Source: an uncultured Lachnospiraceae bacterium
Lineage (GTDB): Bacteria > Bacillota > Clostridia > Lachnospirales > Lachnospiraceae
Assembly: GCA_946182825.1 (NCBI GenBank)
Contig: CAMGZH010000027.1
Location: 1-37,995 of the forward strand
DNA: 37,995 nt
Reading direction: 5' to 3'
The notes beneath the pieces are model-generated. The model had not been told where the DNA came from, made no database searches, and saw only the letters and a list, made by a program, of their open reading frames with translations. A program made the position numbers and the translations under genes. This document shows, piece by piece, positions 15,673-24,074 of this stretch (positions within the stretch are counted from its first letter, which is position 1; each line of letters opens with the position of its first letter).

Positions 15673-18600
15673 TCAGACCTTTTTAAACTCTATTCCCTTT
15701 ATCATTCCATAGATCGGAGGGGCTTCTATATGGATGCCCACGTCGATCACCTGACCGGCCGTTAGCACAAGGGAAGGAGCCCGGTACTTTTTAAACCAAT
15801 CCACCGGATGGATCACCTGCTCCAGCAGATTACCATCCTCTTCACCGGAATCTTTTATCACCATTTTGATGTTGACTCCCGTGGTATCGACTCCGCGATA
15901 GATTGCACAAAGCTGATATGTTCCGTCTTCCGGAACAATGACCGTCTGTAGAATGGAACATGTAAAATTGGCAGGAGACTGAAAATAAAATGCCGTTTCT
16001 CCCTGATGACAGGCCTTTGGCTCCATATCTCCTTCGGAACCCTTCCAGACAATGTTCCAATTCGCCAGATCCTGCAAGCCGGCATCACAGAGTAGATTGC
16101 CATCGGAACATTCCTCCGTATCTGCCCGCTCCTCACCGACCTGTGGCAGGATCAGATCTTGTTTTGCCGCTTCCTCCCGGGAAAGCTCAAAACTTTGGAT
16201 CGCTTCCATCGCAGTGTGATCCCGATTCAGAATGCTCATATTAACAGACCACTGACCACCGGCACATTCCGGATGTCCGATGGGCTCCCAATAGAAGACA
16301 CCCTGTCCCATATGATCCGGCAGGGATGCATTGAGCATCATAACAAGATCCAGAACTTCCTTTTGTCCTGCAGGTGTCGCCGGAATTCCGGACAGATCCA
16401 CCTGATCCTGCTGGATGAAACCATCCGGCTCCGTACAATATGCATATGCGGTTTCCATGATCATGATGGGCTTGCTATAATCCTTCACCAGTTGTTCCAT
16501 CGTATGTTTCAGATCCCGGAAGGTTCCGTGCCAGAACGGATAATAGGACAATCCTATAATATCAAAATCTGCAAGTCCGTTTTGCAGGGCATCCTCAAAC
16601 CAGCGGGATAACATGGAATACCTGCCGCCCTGGTCCAGATGAAGGATGACACGAATCCCGTTCTCCTTTTGCCTGTACTGAAGCGACACCTCCCGCACGG
16701 CACGGATCCCGGCGTTGATCAATTTCACCATTACCGACAGGCCATCCGGAAGTTCGCCATCCGGGAAAAGAAATCCGGACCGGATCTCGTTTCCAATGGA
16801 TACCGCACAAGGAAGCACACCCTCCTTGTGCATCTCCACAAGAACGTTTTTCGTATACTCATATACCGCCGTCTCCAGATCTTTGCCATGCAGATTTTCC
16901 CATAGATGAGGTTTTTTCTGCTGACCCGGATCCGCCCAGTAATCCGAATAATGAAAATCCAGCAGGAAATCCATTCCCGAAGCAACGATCCTCTTTGCCA
17001 TTTCCAGGGTATGAGACAGATCACAGTACCCTGCCGCTTCCGGAACGCTGGCCGGATCATGCCATAACCGAAGTCGTACGGCATTGACACCATGGGAGCG
17101 CAACAGGTCAAAAACATCTTTTTTCTTTTCACCTGTCTGATCATGTATCACAAGACCATGTGCCTCAGCCTCCGGAATCGAGGAAATATCCACACCCTTG
17201 TAGAACACATCCTGAAGCTTAACAACTAAGATTCCATAGGGTTCTATCGTAAGATCCTTTGCTCCGGCTAAGACCTCCACCGAATATTCTACCTTCAGCG
17301 GAGCCGTCAGCGCCTCTTCGGAATAGTTTTCAAAGAACAGATATCGACTGTCCCCATCCCATCTGGTCTGGACATTCAAACCGGCAGGTAAGACCCACTG
17401 CTCCAGATCCCGATTGGATACACCGGCAGATTGCAGGATCATTCCGGTCCAGTCGATCAGAAGATCCTCATCGGAATATGCTCCAAGATAATATGCAGCT
17501 CCTTTTCCATAGGTGTTTTTGGTCATAACCGGCTGTCCCTTATAGAAGTCACATCCGTAGGAGCCCAGGACCTCTGTAGCACAGTCCGGCAGCAAATCCA
17601 CCAGCTCGCAGATCTTTCCAAGGCGATAGGTCTTCTTGGAGAAAAGATCCTGCGCCGTCTCTTCTACACATACTTCATTATACTGATCGTCATAAAGTCC
17701 ATCGATCTCGGTTCTCCTTACACCAAGGACCTTCGACAAACCATAGGGCGTCTCTCCCAGGTGAACCAGATCACATTCATCCACATAACTGCTCAGATAG
17801 GTTACAGCAAGCACACCCCCGGCTCTGGTGAAATTCTCCAGACGCAGAACGGTGTCATTTCTGACACTGTATAAAAGCGGAACAAACATTACATCATATC
17901 CGGAGAAATCATGATCCTGATCAATGACATCCACATCAATTCCATGCCGCTTCAATGCACCGTAAAGATTCCAGACATACTCTTTATAGCCGATCCCACA
18001 GTTTCGCGGTCCCTGCGTGATATCAAGGGCCCAGCGATTCTGCATATCATAGATCAATGCAACCTTCGCAGAAGTTTTTGTTCCTACCACATCATCCAGG
18101 TTATCCAGTATCTTTCCCAGGGCAGCGGCCTCTTTGTAGACCCGGGTATCATCACGACCTGTGTGGTCGATCAGTGCACCGTGAAACTTCTCCCCTGAGC
18201 CCCTGCTCTGACGGATCTGGAAATACTGTACGCTGTCTGCCCCGTGTCCAATCGCTTCCACCGAAGCACACGTCAGAAGCCCCGGTCGTTTTAAACGACT
18301 GACCTCCTGCCAGTTCGTGGAAGATGGACAGCTCTCCATCAGTAAAAACGGCTGATCTTTGTAAGAACGCATCTGGTCATGCATAAAACCGGCAATCGCA
18401 GAGGCTTCACAGTCCCGTTTTGGCTCGCTCCCCCATTCCGGATAAGAATCCCATGAGACAAAATCCACATGCTTATGCAGCATTCCATAATCCAGTCCAT
18501 CAAAATCTCCCATGAAATTTACGGTCACCGGCTGACTTGCACCTCCATCACGGATCGCCTTTTTTTCATTATCAATAAAAGCGCCCGTTTCCTCTGTTAC

Positions 18601-19245
18601 AAAGCGTTTCCAGTCAAGCACAAGCCCTGCCAGTTCATTCTCACCAATCTCAAAGGGCGGTTCGATATCATCAAAACTGTTATAGGTGTGGCTCCAAAAC
18701 GTTGTCCACCACTCGCGATTCAAGTTCTCAATTGTTTTATATTTTTCCTTCAGATATTCTCGGAAAGCCTTTTGACAGCTCTCACAAAAGCATTCTCCAC
18801 TTAATTCATTTGAGATATGCCAGTATTTCACAGCTGGATGCTTGCCGAATTCCTCGGCAAGCTTTCGGTCGATCTCATATACTTTCTTGCGATATGCCTT
18901 CGACGTAAGACAATGATTATGACGTTTTCCAAATTTCTGCTTCATTCCAAGAGCATCTACTCTTAAAACCTCCGGGTACTTTTCTGCCAGCCACTTCGGC
19001 CTGGCTCCGGAAGGTGTTGCCAGAATAACGGAGATCCCATTCGCCCATAATCTGTCGATCGTCTCACGCATCCAGTCAAATTGGTAACGATTCTCAGTCG
19101 GTTCCAATGTTGCCCAGGAAAAAACTCCTATCGTCGCTTCGTTGATCCCGGCCTGTTTCATCAAGCGGATGTCTTCCTCCAGAATATCCGGATCATGCAA
19201 CCACTGCTCAGGATTATAGTCCCCTCCGTAGATCATTTTTCCCAT
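15673..19245 (-). CDS. Cytoplasmic GH42 beta-galactosidase / GH53 galactanase fusion
   Basis: This 1190-residue protein has no signal peptide. Residues 1-680 are a complete GH42 enzyme: IYGGDYNPEQW, acid/base Glu147 in HISNE, nucleophile Glu304 in LLMES, and a cysteine group (C112, C152, C154, C157) typical of the zinc site. Residues about 681-1025 are a GH53 endo-beta-1,4-galactanase: GVDISSIPE, DFHYSDYWADP, acid/base Glu820 in SIGNE and nucleophile Glu931 in IMETAYAY. The last 150 residues form a beta-rich module resembling a carbohydrate-binding domain. It would cut imported galacto-oligosaccharides internally and from the end to galactose. It follows the binding-protein gene by 22 bp. The ATG at 19245 has a GGAAG site. 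Confidence 0.93.
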   Translation of the reverse strand: MGKMIYGGDYNPEQWLHDPDILEEDIRLMKQAGINEATIGVFSWATLEPTENRYQFDWMRETIDRLWANGISVILATPSGARPKWLAEKYPEVLRVDALGMKQKFGKRHNHCLTSKAYRKKVYEIDRKLAEEFGKHPAVKYWHISNELSGECFCESCQKAFREYLKEKYKTIENLNREWWTTFWSHTYNSFDDIEPPFEIGENELAGLVLDWKRFVTEETGAFIDNEKKAIRDGGASQPVTVNFMGDFDGLDYGMLHKHVDFVSWDSYPEWGSEPKRDCEASAIAGFMHDQMRSYKDQPFLLMESCPSSTNWQEVSRLKRPGLLTCASVEAIGHGADSVQYFQIRQSRGSGEKFHGALIDHTGRDDTRVYKEAAALGKILDNLDDVVGTKTSAKVALIYDMQNRWALDITQGPRNCGIGYKEYVWNLYGALKRHGIDVDVIDQDHDFSGYDVMFVPLLYSVRNDTVLRLENFTRAGGVLAVTYLSSYVDECDLVHLGETPYGLSKVLGVRRTEIDGLYDDQYNEVCVEETAQDLFSKKTYRLGKICELVDLLPDCATEVLGSYGCDFYKGQPVMTKNTYGKGAAYYLGAYSDEDLLIDWTGMILQSAGVSNRDLEQWVLPAGLNVQTRWDGDSRYLFFENYSEEALTAPLKVEYSVEVLAGAKDLTIEPYGILVVKLQDVFYKGVDISSIPEAEAHGLVIHDQTGEKKKDVFDLLRSHGVNAVRLRLWHDPASVPEAAGYCDLSHTLEMAKRIVASGMDFLLDFHYSDYWADPGQQKKPHLWENLHGKDLETAVYEYTKNVLVEMHKEGVLPCAVSIGNEIRSGFLFPDGELPDGLSVMVKLINAGIRAVREVSLQYRQKENGIRVILHLDQGGRYSMLSRWFEDALQNGLADFDIIGLSYYPFWHGTFRDLKHTMEQLVKDYSKPIMIMETAYAYCTEPDGFIQQDQVDLSGIPATPAGQKEVLDLVMMLNASLPDHMGQGVFYWEPIGHPECAGGQWSVNMSILNRDHTAMEAIQSFELSREEAAKQDLILPQVGEERADTEECSDGNLLCDAGLQDLANWNIVWKGSEGDMEPKACHQGETAFYFQSPANFTCSILQTVIVPEDGTYQLCAIYRGVDTTGVNIKMVIKDSGEEDGNLLEQVIHPVDWFKKYRAPSLVLTAGQVIDVGIHIEAPPIYGMIKGIEFKKV

Positions 19246-19267
19246 TATCCAATCTTCCTTTTCCTTC

Positions 19268-20839
19268 TTATTTTGCTGACATATATGCTTCGTACTGTGA
19301 CTTAAATACCTTGGTCACATCTTCGATTCCTGCAGATTTTAACTGCTCACGGAATTCTTTTACCTTGTCCACAGTTGCATCCCCGTAAATACCAAGAGCA
19401 AAGGACTGTCTGTATTCGTCAATTACTGCTGAGACTGCGGAATACTTATCCTGTACACTGCTTGGATCAAAGGTGAATCCCGTCTGCTCCGGAACAAATT
19501 CCATTTCACAGTTATGCTTTTCTGCTGCGATCTGACGTGGATCCAATGTACTCTCATCCGGCTCATCCTGGCGATTTAGAGCCCATGCCCAGCTGTTCCA
19601 TGAATACTTTTCTGCATCGTCTAATGTGGATCTGGTTCCGTCTTTTTCAAGCTTCCAATGCTTTCCTTCAATTCCGCCAAGTAACAGTCTGTTCAGATCA
19701 ACATCACTCTTCATGTAATCCAGGGTCAGTGCTGCTCTTTCCGGATCCTGACACTTGGTTGTAATGGCAGTGGCATCCGTTGCATAGGAGCCGGTTGCAC
19801 GCTTAACATCAGATGTTACATCGTAAGCCTCATATTTTCCGTTGCCGGCATCTTCCATATTCTTGCCTGCTGCAAAAATCGTTCCATTCCATACAAAGGC
19901 ACCGGAGGTTCCATTTTCAAAATAAGACTGTGGATCGGTTGTGTCATTGATCGCATCGGATGACCATGCACCTTTGTTTGCCAGCTCTGCCATCTCCTTT
20001 GCATAATTTTCAAATACGTCGGACATATACAGATATTCAATGCCATCCACTGCCGGAGCATCTTCACTGTTGTTGGCATGATAGATAAAATCATGTCCCT
20101 CTGTTACGTTCTGTACCTGCTGAGACTGCTCATACATGGTAAGGAGCTGCTCACGGTTCGCATTGGTATTCAACGGTGTTACACCGGTCTCACTCTGTAC
20201 CTTAGCAAGGTCTGTAAGATAGGACTTAAAGTTGTCCCAGCTTGTGGGCTTTGTAAGATTATATTTTTCAATAAGATCTTCTCTTGCTGCAAGCATGGAG
20301 TAGTTGGTAAAGGATACCTTTCCCTTGGGAGCCGCATATACTTTGCCGCCTACAGAGATCTGATCCCATGCCTGCGATGGCAGTGTGTCGTATGTATATG
20401 GCATATAGGTCTTAAGGAAATCCTTATCCAGTTCCTTGAATGCACCTGCACTGATCTCCTCATTCATAAAACACCAGGATGCTGTATAGATCAGGTCAAC
20501 CTTCTCTCCACCGGATAATAACAGCGGATATTTTGTCTGATAGTCCGACCAGTTCAGGAATTCAACATCCAGATCCACATTCAGGTTTGGACCAAAATAC
20601 TCATCATTTGCCTTTTTTAACACTTCGTCCATATCCTTTGGGCGATCACCTAAAACATACATGGTAATGGTCTCATGATCCTTAAGATCAAATCCCTTGT
20701 CATAATACGGACCGGACTTAACCTGATAATTTTTGGCTGTTTTTGAAGCCTGTGTCTTTTTTCCGCAACCAACCATAGAAACTGTTGTAACAGCTGCCAG
20801 GGCTAATGCCGCGATCCTCTTCCACTGATTCTTTTTCAT
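19268..20839 (-). CDS. Sugar ABC transporter solute-binding lipoprotein
   Basis: The 523 residues form a family 1-type extracellular solute-binding protein of the LipO group that pairs with LplB/LplC permeases. The N-terminus is a lipoprotein signal with Cys25 in SMVGCGKK. Typical segments are ETITMYVLGDRPKDMDEVLKKAND, a ligand-binding core with YTASWCFMNEEISAGAFKELD, and the C-terminal SAVIDEYRQSFALG. Its position, directly before the GH42-GH53 gene and after two permeases, points to galacto-oligosaccharides as ligand; the specificity is inferred. The ribosome site is AAGGAGAGG. No ATPase gene is present, so a shared MsmX-type ATPase elsewhere probably powers import. Confidence 0.9.
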   Translation of the reverse strand: MKKNQWKRIAALALAAVTTVSMVGCGKKTQASKTAKNYQVKSGPYYDKGFDLKDHETITMYVLGDRPKDMDEVLKKANDEYFGPNLNVDLDVEFLNWSDYQTKYPLLLSGGEKVDLIYTASWCFMNEEISAGAFKELDKDFLKTYMPYTYDTLPSQAWDQISVGGKVYAAPKGKVSFTNYSMLAAREDLIEKYNLTKPTSWDNFKSYLTDLAKVQSETGVTPLNTNANREQLLTMYEQSQQVQNVTEGHDFIYHANNSEDAPAVDGIEYLYMSDVFENYAKEMAELANKGAWSSDAINDTTDPQSYFENGTSGAFVWNGTIFAAGKNMEDAGNGKYEAYDVTSDVKRATGSYATDATAITTKCQDPERAALTLDYMKSDVDLNRLLLGGIEGKHWKLEKDGTRSTLDDAEKYSWNSWAWALNRQDEPDESTLDPRQIAAEKHNCEMEFVPEQTGFTFDPSSVQDKYSAVSAVIDEYRQSFALGIYGDATVDKVKEFREQLKSAGIEDVTKVFKSQYEAYMSAK

Positions 20840-20869
20840 TTTAAACCTCTCCTTTCAACTATATCGTAA

Positions 20870-21763
20870 CTAACCCTTTACTCCGCCTACTGTCAGTCCC
20901 TTTACAAAGTATTTCTGTAGGAACGGATAAAGGAGAACGATCGGTCCTGTAGCAATAACCGTCATTGCAAGTTTTAATCCCTCGGAAGGCATCTGACCAA
21001 CCTGCATTCCTGTCATAGCAGCGATCTTCTTCAATGCCTCGGAACTATTCAAAATATTCTGCAGTGTATACTGTAAATTCCAAGTCTCACCGGTACTCAT
21101 AAATAACATGCAGTTGTACCAGTCATTCCAGTAAGCCAGGGCCACAAACAATGTCAGTGTTGCAACCAGCGGCTTTGAAAGCGGCAGGATAATATGCAGA
21201 TAGATGTAAAAATCTCCGGCCCCGTCGATCTTTGCCGCCTCGATCATCTCAAACGGAATTCCTGCCATAAAGCTCTTTGCCACGATCATATTCCACACGG
21301 TAAAAAGCCCCGGCAGGATCAACGCATAGATATGATTGGTAAAATTCAAATACTTGGTGCAGAGAATGTAATACGGAACCAGTCCTCCATTAAACAGGGT
21401 CGTGAAGAAAAAGAAAAATGAAAACTTGTTTCTCCACGGGAAATCCTTTCTCGATAAAACATAACCTGTCATGGTTGTCATAAAAATAGAGATCGCAGTT
21501 CCCACAACCGTTACAAAAATGGTTACTACATACGCCTTCACAATGCTGGTTGGATTTCCAAGTGCAATGCGGTAGGCCTCTGTCGAAAGATCCTTGATCT
21601 TAACAAAGAAGTTATAACCCTCTGTCACGATGGTATGCTCTGATGTAAATGAACCCACCATGATCAGATAAAACGGAATGATACAACAAATTGAAAACAA
21701 ACCTACCAACAGAGCGGATGTGACATCAAAGGCCACCCTGTCTTTTCCTTTTTTAATCTTCAT
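20870..21763 (-). CDS. Sugar ABC transporter permease, LplC/UgpE type
   Basis: The 297 residues form about six membrane helices. The ATPase-contact EAA motif reads EAAKIDGAGDFYIYLHIILPLSKP. The start MKIKKGKDRVAFD and the end PFLQKYFVKGLTVGGVKG are typical of the MalG/LplC branch. The gene lies 12 bp after the partner permease and 30 bp before the binding-protein gene, with GAGGAGG before its ATG. It would form the membrane channel for galactan oligomers with the neighbouring permease. Confidence 0.92.
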   Translation of the reverse strand: MKIKKGKDRVAFDVTSALLVGLFSICCIIPFYLIMVGSFTSEHTIVTEGYNFFVKIKDLSTEAYRIALGNPTSIVKAYVVTIFVTVVGTAISIFMTTMTGYVLSRKDFPWRNKFSFFFFFTTLFNGGLVPYYILCTKYLNFTNHIYALILPGLFTVWNMIVAKSFMAGIPFEMIEAAKIDGAGDFYIYLHIILPLSKPLVATLTLFVALAYWNDWYNCMLFMSTGETWNLQYTLQNILNSSEALKKIAAMTGMQVGQMPSEGLKLAMTVIATGPIVLLYPFLQKYFVKGLTVGGVKG

Positions 21764-21775
21764 GCGTTCCTCCTC

Positions 21776-22699
21776 TTAGAACAATGTGTAATCCGGATCC
21801 ACTTTCTTTACCACACGGTTTGCAATCATAATACATACGAAACAGAGAATGGACTGATACAGACCAGCCGCTGCTGTCATACCCGTATTCGGTGAAGTTG
21901 TGAGCATTCGGTAAATATATGTATCAATGATGTCGGATGAATCCAACAGCAACTGGTTGGATCCTACCAACTGGTAGAACATACCGAAATCTCCACGGAA
22001 AACATTTCCCAGCGCCAACAGCACCATGATAAAGATCGTAGGCTTCATGCTTGGCAGAGTAATATGACGAATCTTCTGCCATACTGTAGCTCCATCCATG
22101 GATGCCGCTTCATACAGTTCCTGACTGATTCCGGTGATCACCGCCAGATAAACAACGGTTCCATAACCGGTCTGTTTCCAGGCTCTTACAAGTACCAGCA
22201 CCAGCGGCCACAGCTTTGTATTTCGATAAATGCTGTAATCTCCCATTCCAAAATATGTCAGAATGTGGTGAAGAACACCATTGCTGCCAAAGATATTCAG
22301 CATGATGGTGGCTACAACGACCCAAGAGATAAAATACGGCAAGAACATGAACGCCTGAGAGAACTTCTTGAATACCTGATTTCGGATCTCACTAAGCATG
22401 ATGGCAAATCCGACCTCAAATACCAGCCCCACCAGAATAAATACAATGTTGTACGCCAATGTGTTGACGGTAAGCTTCCAGATCTTATTCGTTACAAACA
22501 AGAACCTGAAATTATCAAGACCACACCAGGGACTCTCCAGGATTCCCAAATTGTAATTGTAATTTTTAAAAGCCAGTACGATACCTCCCATTGGTATGTA
22601 CGCAAAAACGATCACATACACAATTGTCGGCAACAACATGGCCAGCAGGACACGATAGCGCTTGATGTTTTTCACAAGCTCTTTTCCTTTCGCAACCAT
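21776..22699 (-). CDS. Sugar ABC transporter permease, LplB type
   Basis: About 307 residues with six membrane helices. The N-terminal helix (LLAMLLPTIVYVIVFAYIPMGGIVLAFKNYN) and the EAA loop (YEAASMDGATVWQKIRHITLPSMKP) are those of the MalF/LplB branch. The ATG at 22699 was chosen because AAAGGGG lies 9 bases upstream. An ATG at 22774 would add 25 basic residues, has no ribosome site, and would place the upstream palindrome at 22725-22740 inside the coding region. It is the first gene of the import operon, which ends with the GH42-GH53 fusion. Confidence 0.9.
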   Translation of the reverse strand: MVAKGKELVKNIKRYRVLLAMLLPTIVYVIVFAYIPMGGIVLAFKNYNYNLGILESPWCGLDNFRFLFVTNKIWKLTVNTLAYNIVFILVGLVFEVGFAIMLSEIRNQVFKKFSQAFMFLPYFISWVVVATIMLNIFGSNGVLHHILTYFGMGDYSIYRNTKLWPLVLVLVRAWKQTGYGTVVYLAVITGISQELYEAASMDGATVWQKIRHITLPSMKPTIFIMVLLALGNVFRGDFGMFYQLVGSNQLLLDSSDIIDTYIYRMLTTSPNTGMTAAAGLYQSILCFVCIMIANRVVKKVDPDYTLF

Positions 22700-22724
22700 T
22701 AACATAAACCCCTTTCTTTTTTCT

Positions 22725-22740
22725 GCGCAATTTCTTGCGC
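22725..22740. promoter_or_regulatory. Candidate LacI-type operator, copy 1
   Basis: GCGCAA-N4-TTGCGC, an inverted repeat just upstream of the ribosome site of the LplB permease gene. A near-identical site lies 145 bp further upstream. Both would suit the LacI-family regulator encoded next door; binding is inferred. Confidence 0.45.
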
Positions 22741-22870
22741 TTTTCTTTGTCTTGTTTTTCTTTTGTTTCGACATACTTAATATACGACAAACTGTCGGAA
22801 TCCGCTATTCCCAAGACTTAACAAAAAGTTTTCCGAAATTTTTCACAGAATAAATAGCCCTCCATTATTT

Positions 22871-22885
22871 GCGCAATTTTTGCGC
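22871..22885. promoter_or_regulatory. Candidate LacI-type operator, copy 2
   Basis: GCGCAA-N3-TTGCGC, matching the site at 22725-22740 in both half-sites and several flanking bases. It lies between the lacI-type gene's terminator and the permease operon. No convincing -35/-10 pair was found between the two sites. Confidence 0.45.
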
Positions 22886-22895
22886 TTATGGACAT

Positions 22896-22927
22896 AAAAA
22901 ATGCGAAAGAGCAACGACTCTTTCGCA
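22896..22927 (-). terminator. Terminator of the LacI-family regulator gene
   Basis: TGCGAAAGAG (22902-22911) and CTCTTTCGCA (22918-22927) pair perfectly around a six-base loop, followed by six T on the minus strand. It separates the regulator from the transporter operon. Confidence 0.85.
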
Positions 22928-22947
22928 AGACATGCAAGACCTGTTTT

Positions 22948-24015
22948 CTATTCCGTTGTCTCTCTCATCCGGATCTCATAGCTCAAGATCTTCAGCTTCA
23001 CCATGGGACAACCCGGATTTTCGATCTGACGAATCAACTCCAGGGCTGCCTCCTCCCCGATCACAATATTGTTAAAACGGACACTTGTGACAGAGGGCGA
23101 ATTTAATTCCAGATAGACATTGTCAAACAACGACACCACCTTCATCTCTTCCGGCACCTGAACGTTTCGCCGCTTCAGCTCATTCATCACAAGCACCGCC
23201 AGATAGTCATCCGCACAGATCATTCCATCGATCTTCTGGCGGAGCGCTCCTCGCACAGCCACCTGGACATCTCTCTGATTCACAATATTATCCGCAATTT
23301 CAAAATGTGAAAGGCGCTTCTTATTCCGATCGCAGGCCGCTTCAAATCCCAGACGCCTGTAGTTATTCACAAGATGCTCGCTTTTTCCATCCACAAATAA
23401 TAACCGCTGACATCCCCGATCCACCAGAAGCTGGGTAATTTCAGAACTGCTCTTTTGATTGTCATGATCCACACAGATAATGCCATTTTCATCGGTGTAT
23501 CCAATGGCAACCATACTGATATGATGCTTGTTCAGGTAACGGATCGTCTCATCATTCTCATAGGTACGTGCCAGGATCGCTCCATCGATCTTCCTGGCTT
23601 TCACGATACGCTCCAATGGTGCCACACGATTTTTCGCAATGGACGTAACGATCACATCATACCCCTTCTGATTGCACATCCTCTGAACGCCTGCCAGACA
23701 CTCGAAAAAAAAGGTAGGATACGTCGTACTGTATTCCTCCGGCAAGATCAGGGCAATGTTTTTGGTTCGCACAGCACCTGTATCGATTCCCCCGTGTTCT
23801 TCCACATATTTACGCACCCGCTCTGCTGTATCAAGGTTCACCCTTCCCTTTCCGGAAAGAGCCCGGGAAACCGTTGTCTGTGATATTCCAAGGGCCTTGG
23901 CAACATCCTTGGCTTTGATTCTTCCTTCTCCCATCTTCTCCGCTACTCCTCTATCACAATCGTATCCGGTTCTACATGACATTTCTGTTCCTTCCCATCT
24001 TATCATATTGCTCAT
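22948..24015 (-). CDS. LacI-family transcriptional regulator of the galactan locus
   Basis: The helix-turn-helix is clear (KAKDVAKALGISQTTVSRALSGKGRVNLDTAERVRKYV). A periplasmic-binding-protein-like sensor domain follows with ALILPEEYSTTYPTFFFECLAGVQRMC, RKIDGAILAR and DGMICADDYLAVLVMNELKRRNVQVPEEMKVVSLFDN. Such proteins usually repress sugar genes until an oligosaccharide binds. Two matching palindromes upstream of the transporter operon are likely targets. The start is uncertain: the ATG at 24015 has AAAGGG upstream, but ATGs at 23982 (with AAGGA) and 23934 are also possible and would shorten the stretch before the HTH. The gene follows the galactanase terminator closely, and no promoter of its own was obvious. 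Confidence 0.9.
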   Translation of the reverse strand: MSNMIRWEGTEMSCRTGYDCDRGVAEKMGEGRIKAKDVAKALGISQTTVSRALSGKGRVNLDTAERVRKYVEEHGGIDTGAVRTKNIALILPEEYSTTYPTFFFECLAGVQRMCNQKGYDVIVTSIAKNRVAPLERIVKARKIDGAILARTYENDETIRYLNKHHISMVAIGYTDENGIICVDHDNQKSSSEITQLLVDRGCQRLLFVDGKSEHLVNNYRRLGFEAACDRNKKRLSHFEIADNIVNQRDVQVAVRGALRQKIDGMICADDYLAVLVMNELKRRNVQVPEEMKVVSLFDNVYLELNSPSVTSVRFNNIVIGEEAALELIRQIENPGCPMVKLKILSYEIRMRETTE

Positions 24016-24036
24016 AAAAATAACCCTTTCTTCCAC

Positions 24037-24068
24037 AAAAAAACCTCCCGGGATTATATCCCGGGAGG
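24037..24068 (-). terminator. Terminator of the secreted galactanase gene
   Basis: CCTCCCGGGAT and ATCCCGGGAGG (24044-24068) form a perfect GC-rich hairpin followed by seven T on the minus strand, 7 bp past the galactanase stop. Confidence 0.88.
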
Positions 24069-24074
24069 GGTAGT

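Noticed and set aside
22700-22774. Longer start of the LplB permease
   Set aside because: No ribosome site before the ATG at 22774, and the stretch contains a candidate operator; kept only as an alternative.
22787-22870. Promoter for the galactan import operon
   Set aside because: A TATATT is present near 22790, but no -35 hexamer stands at 15-19 bp, so no promoter is called.
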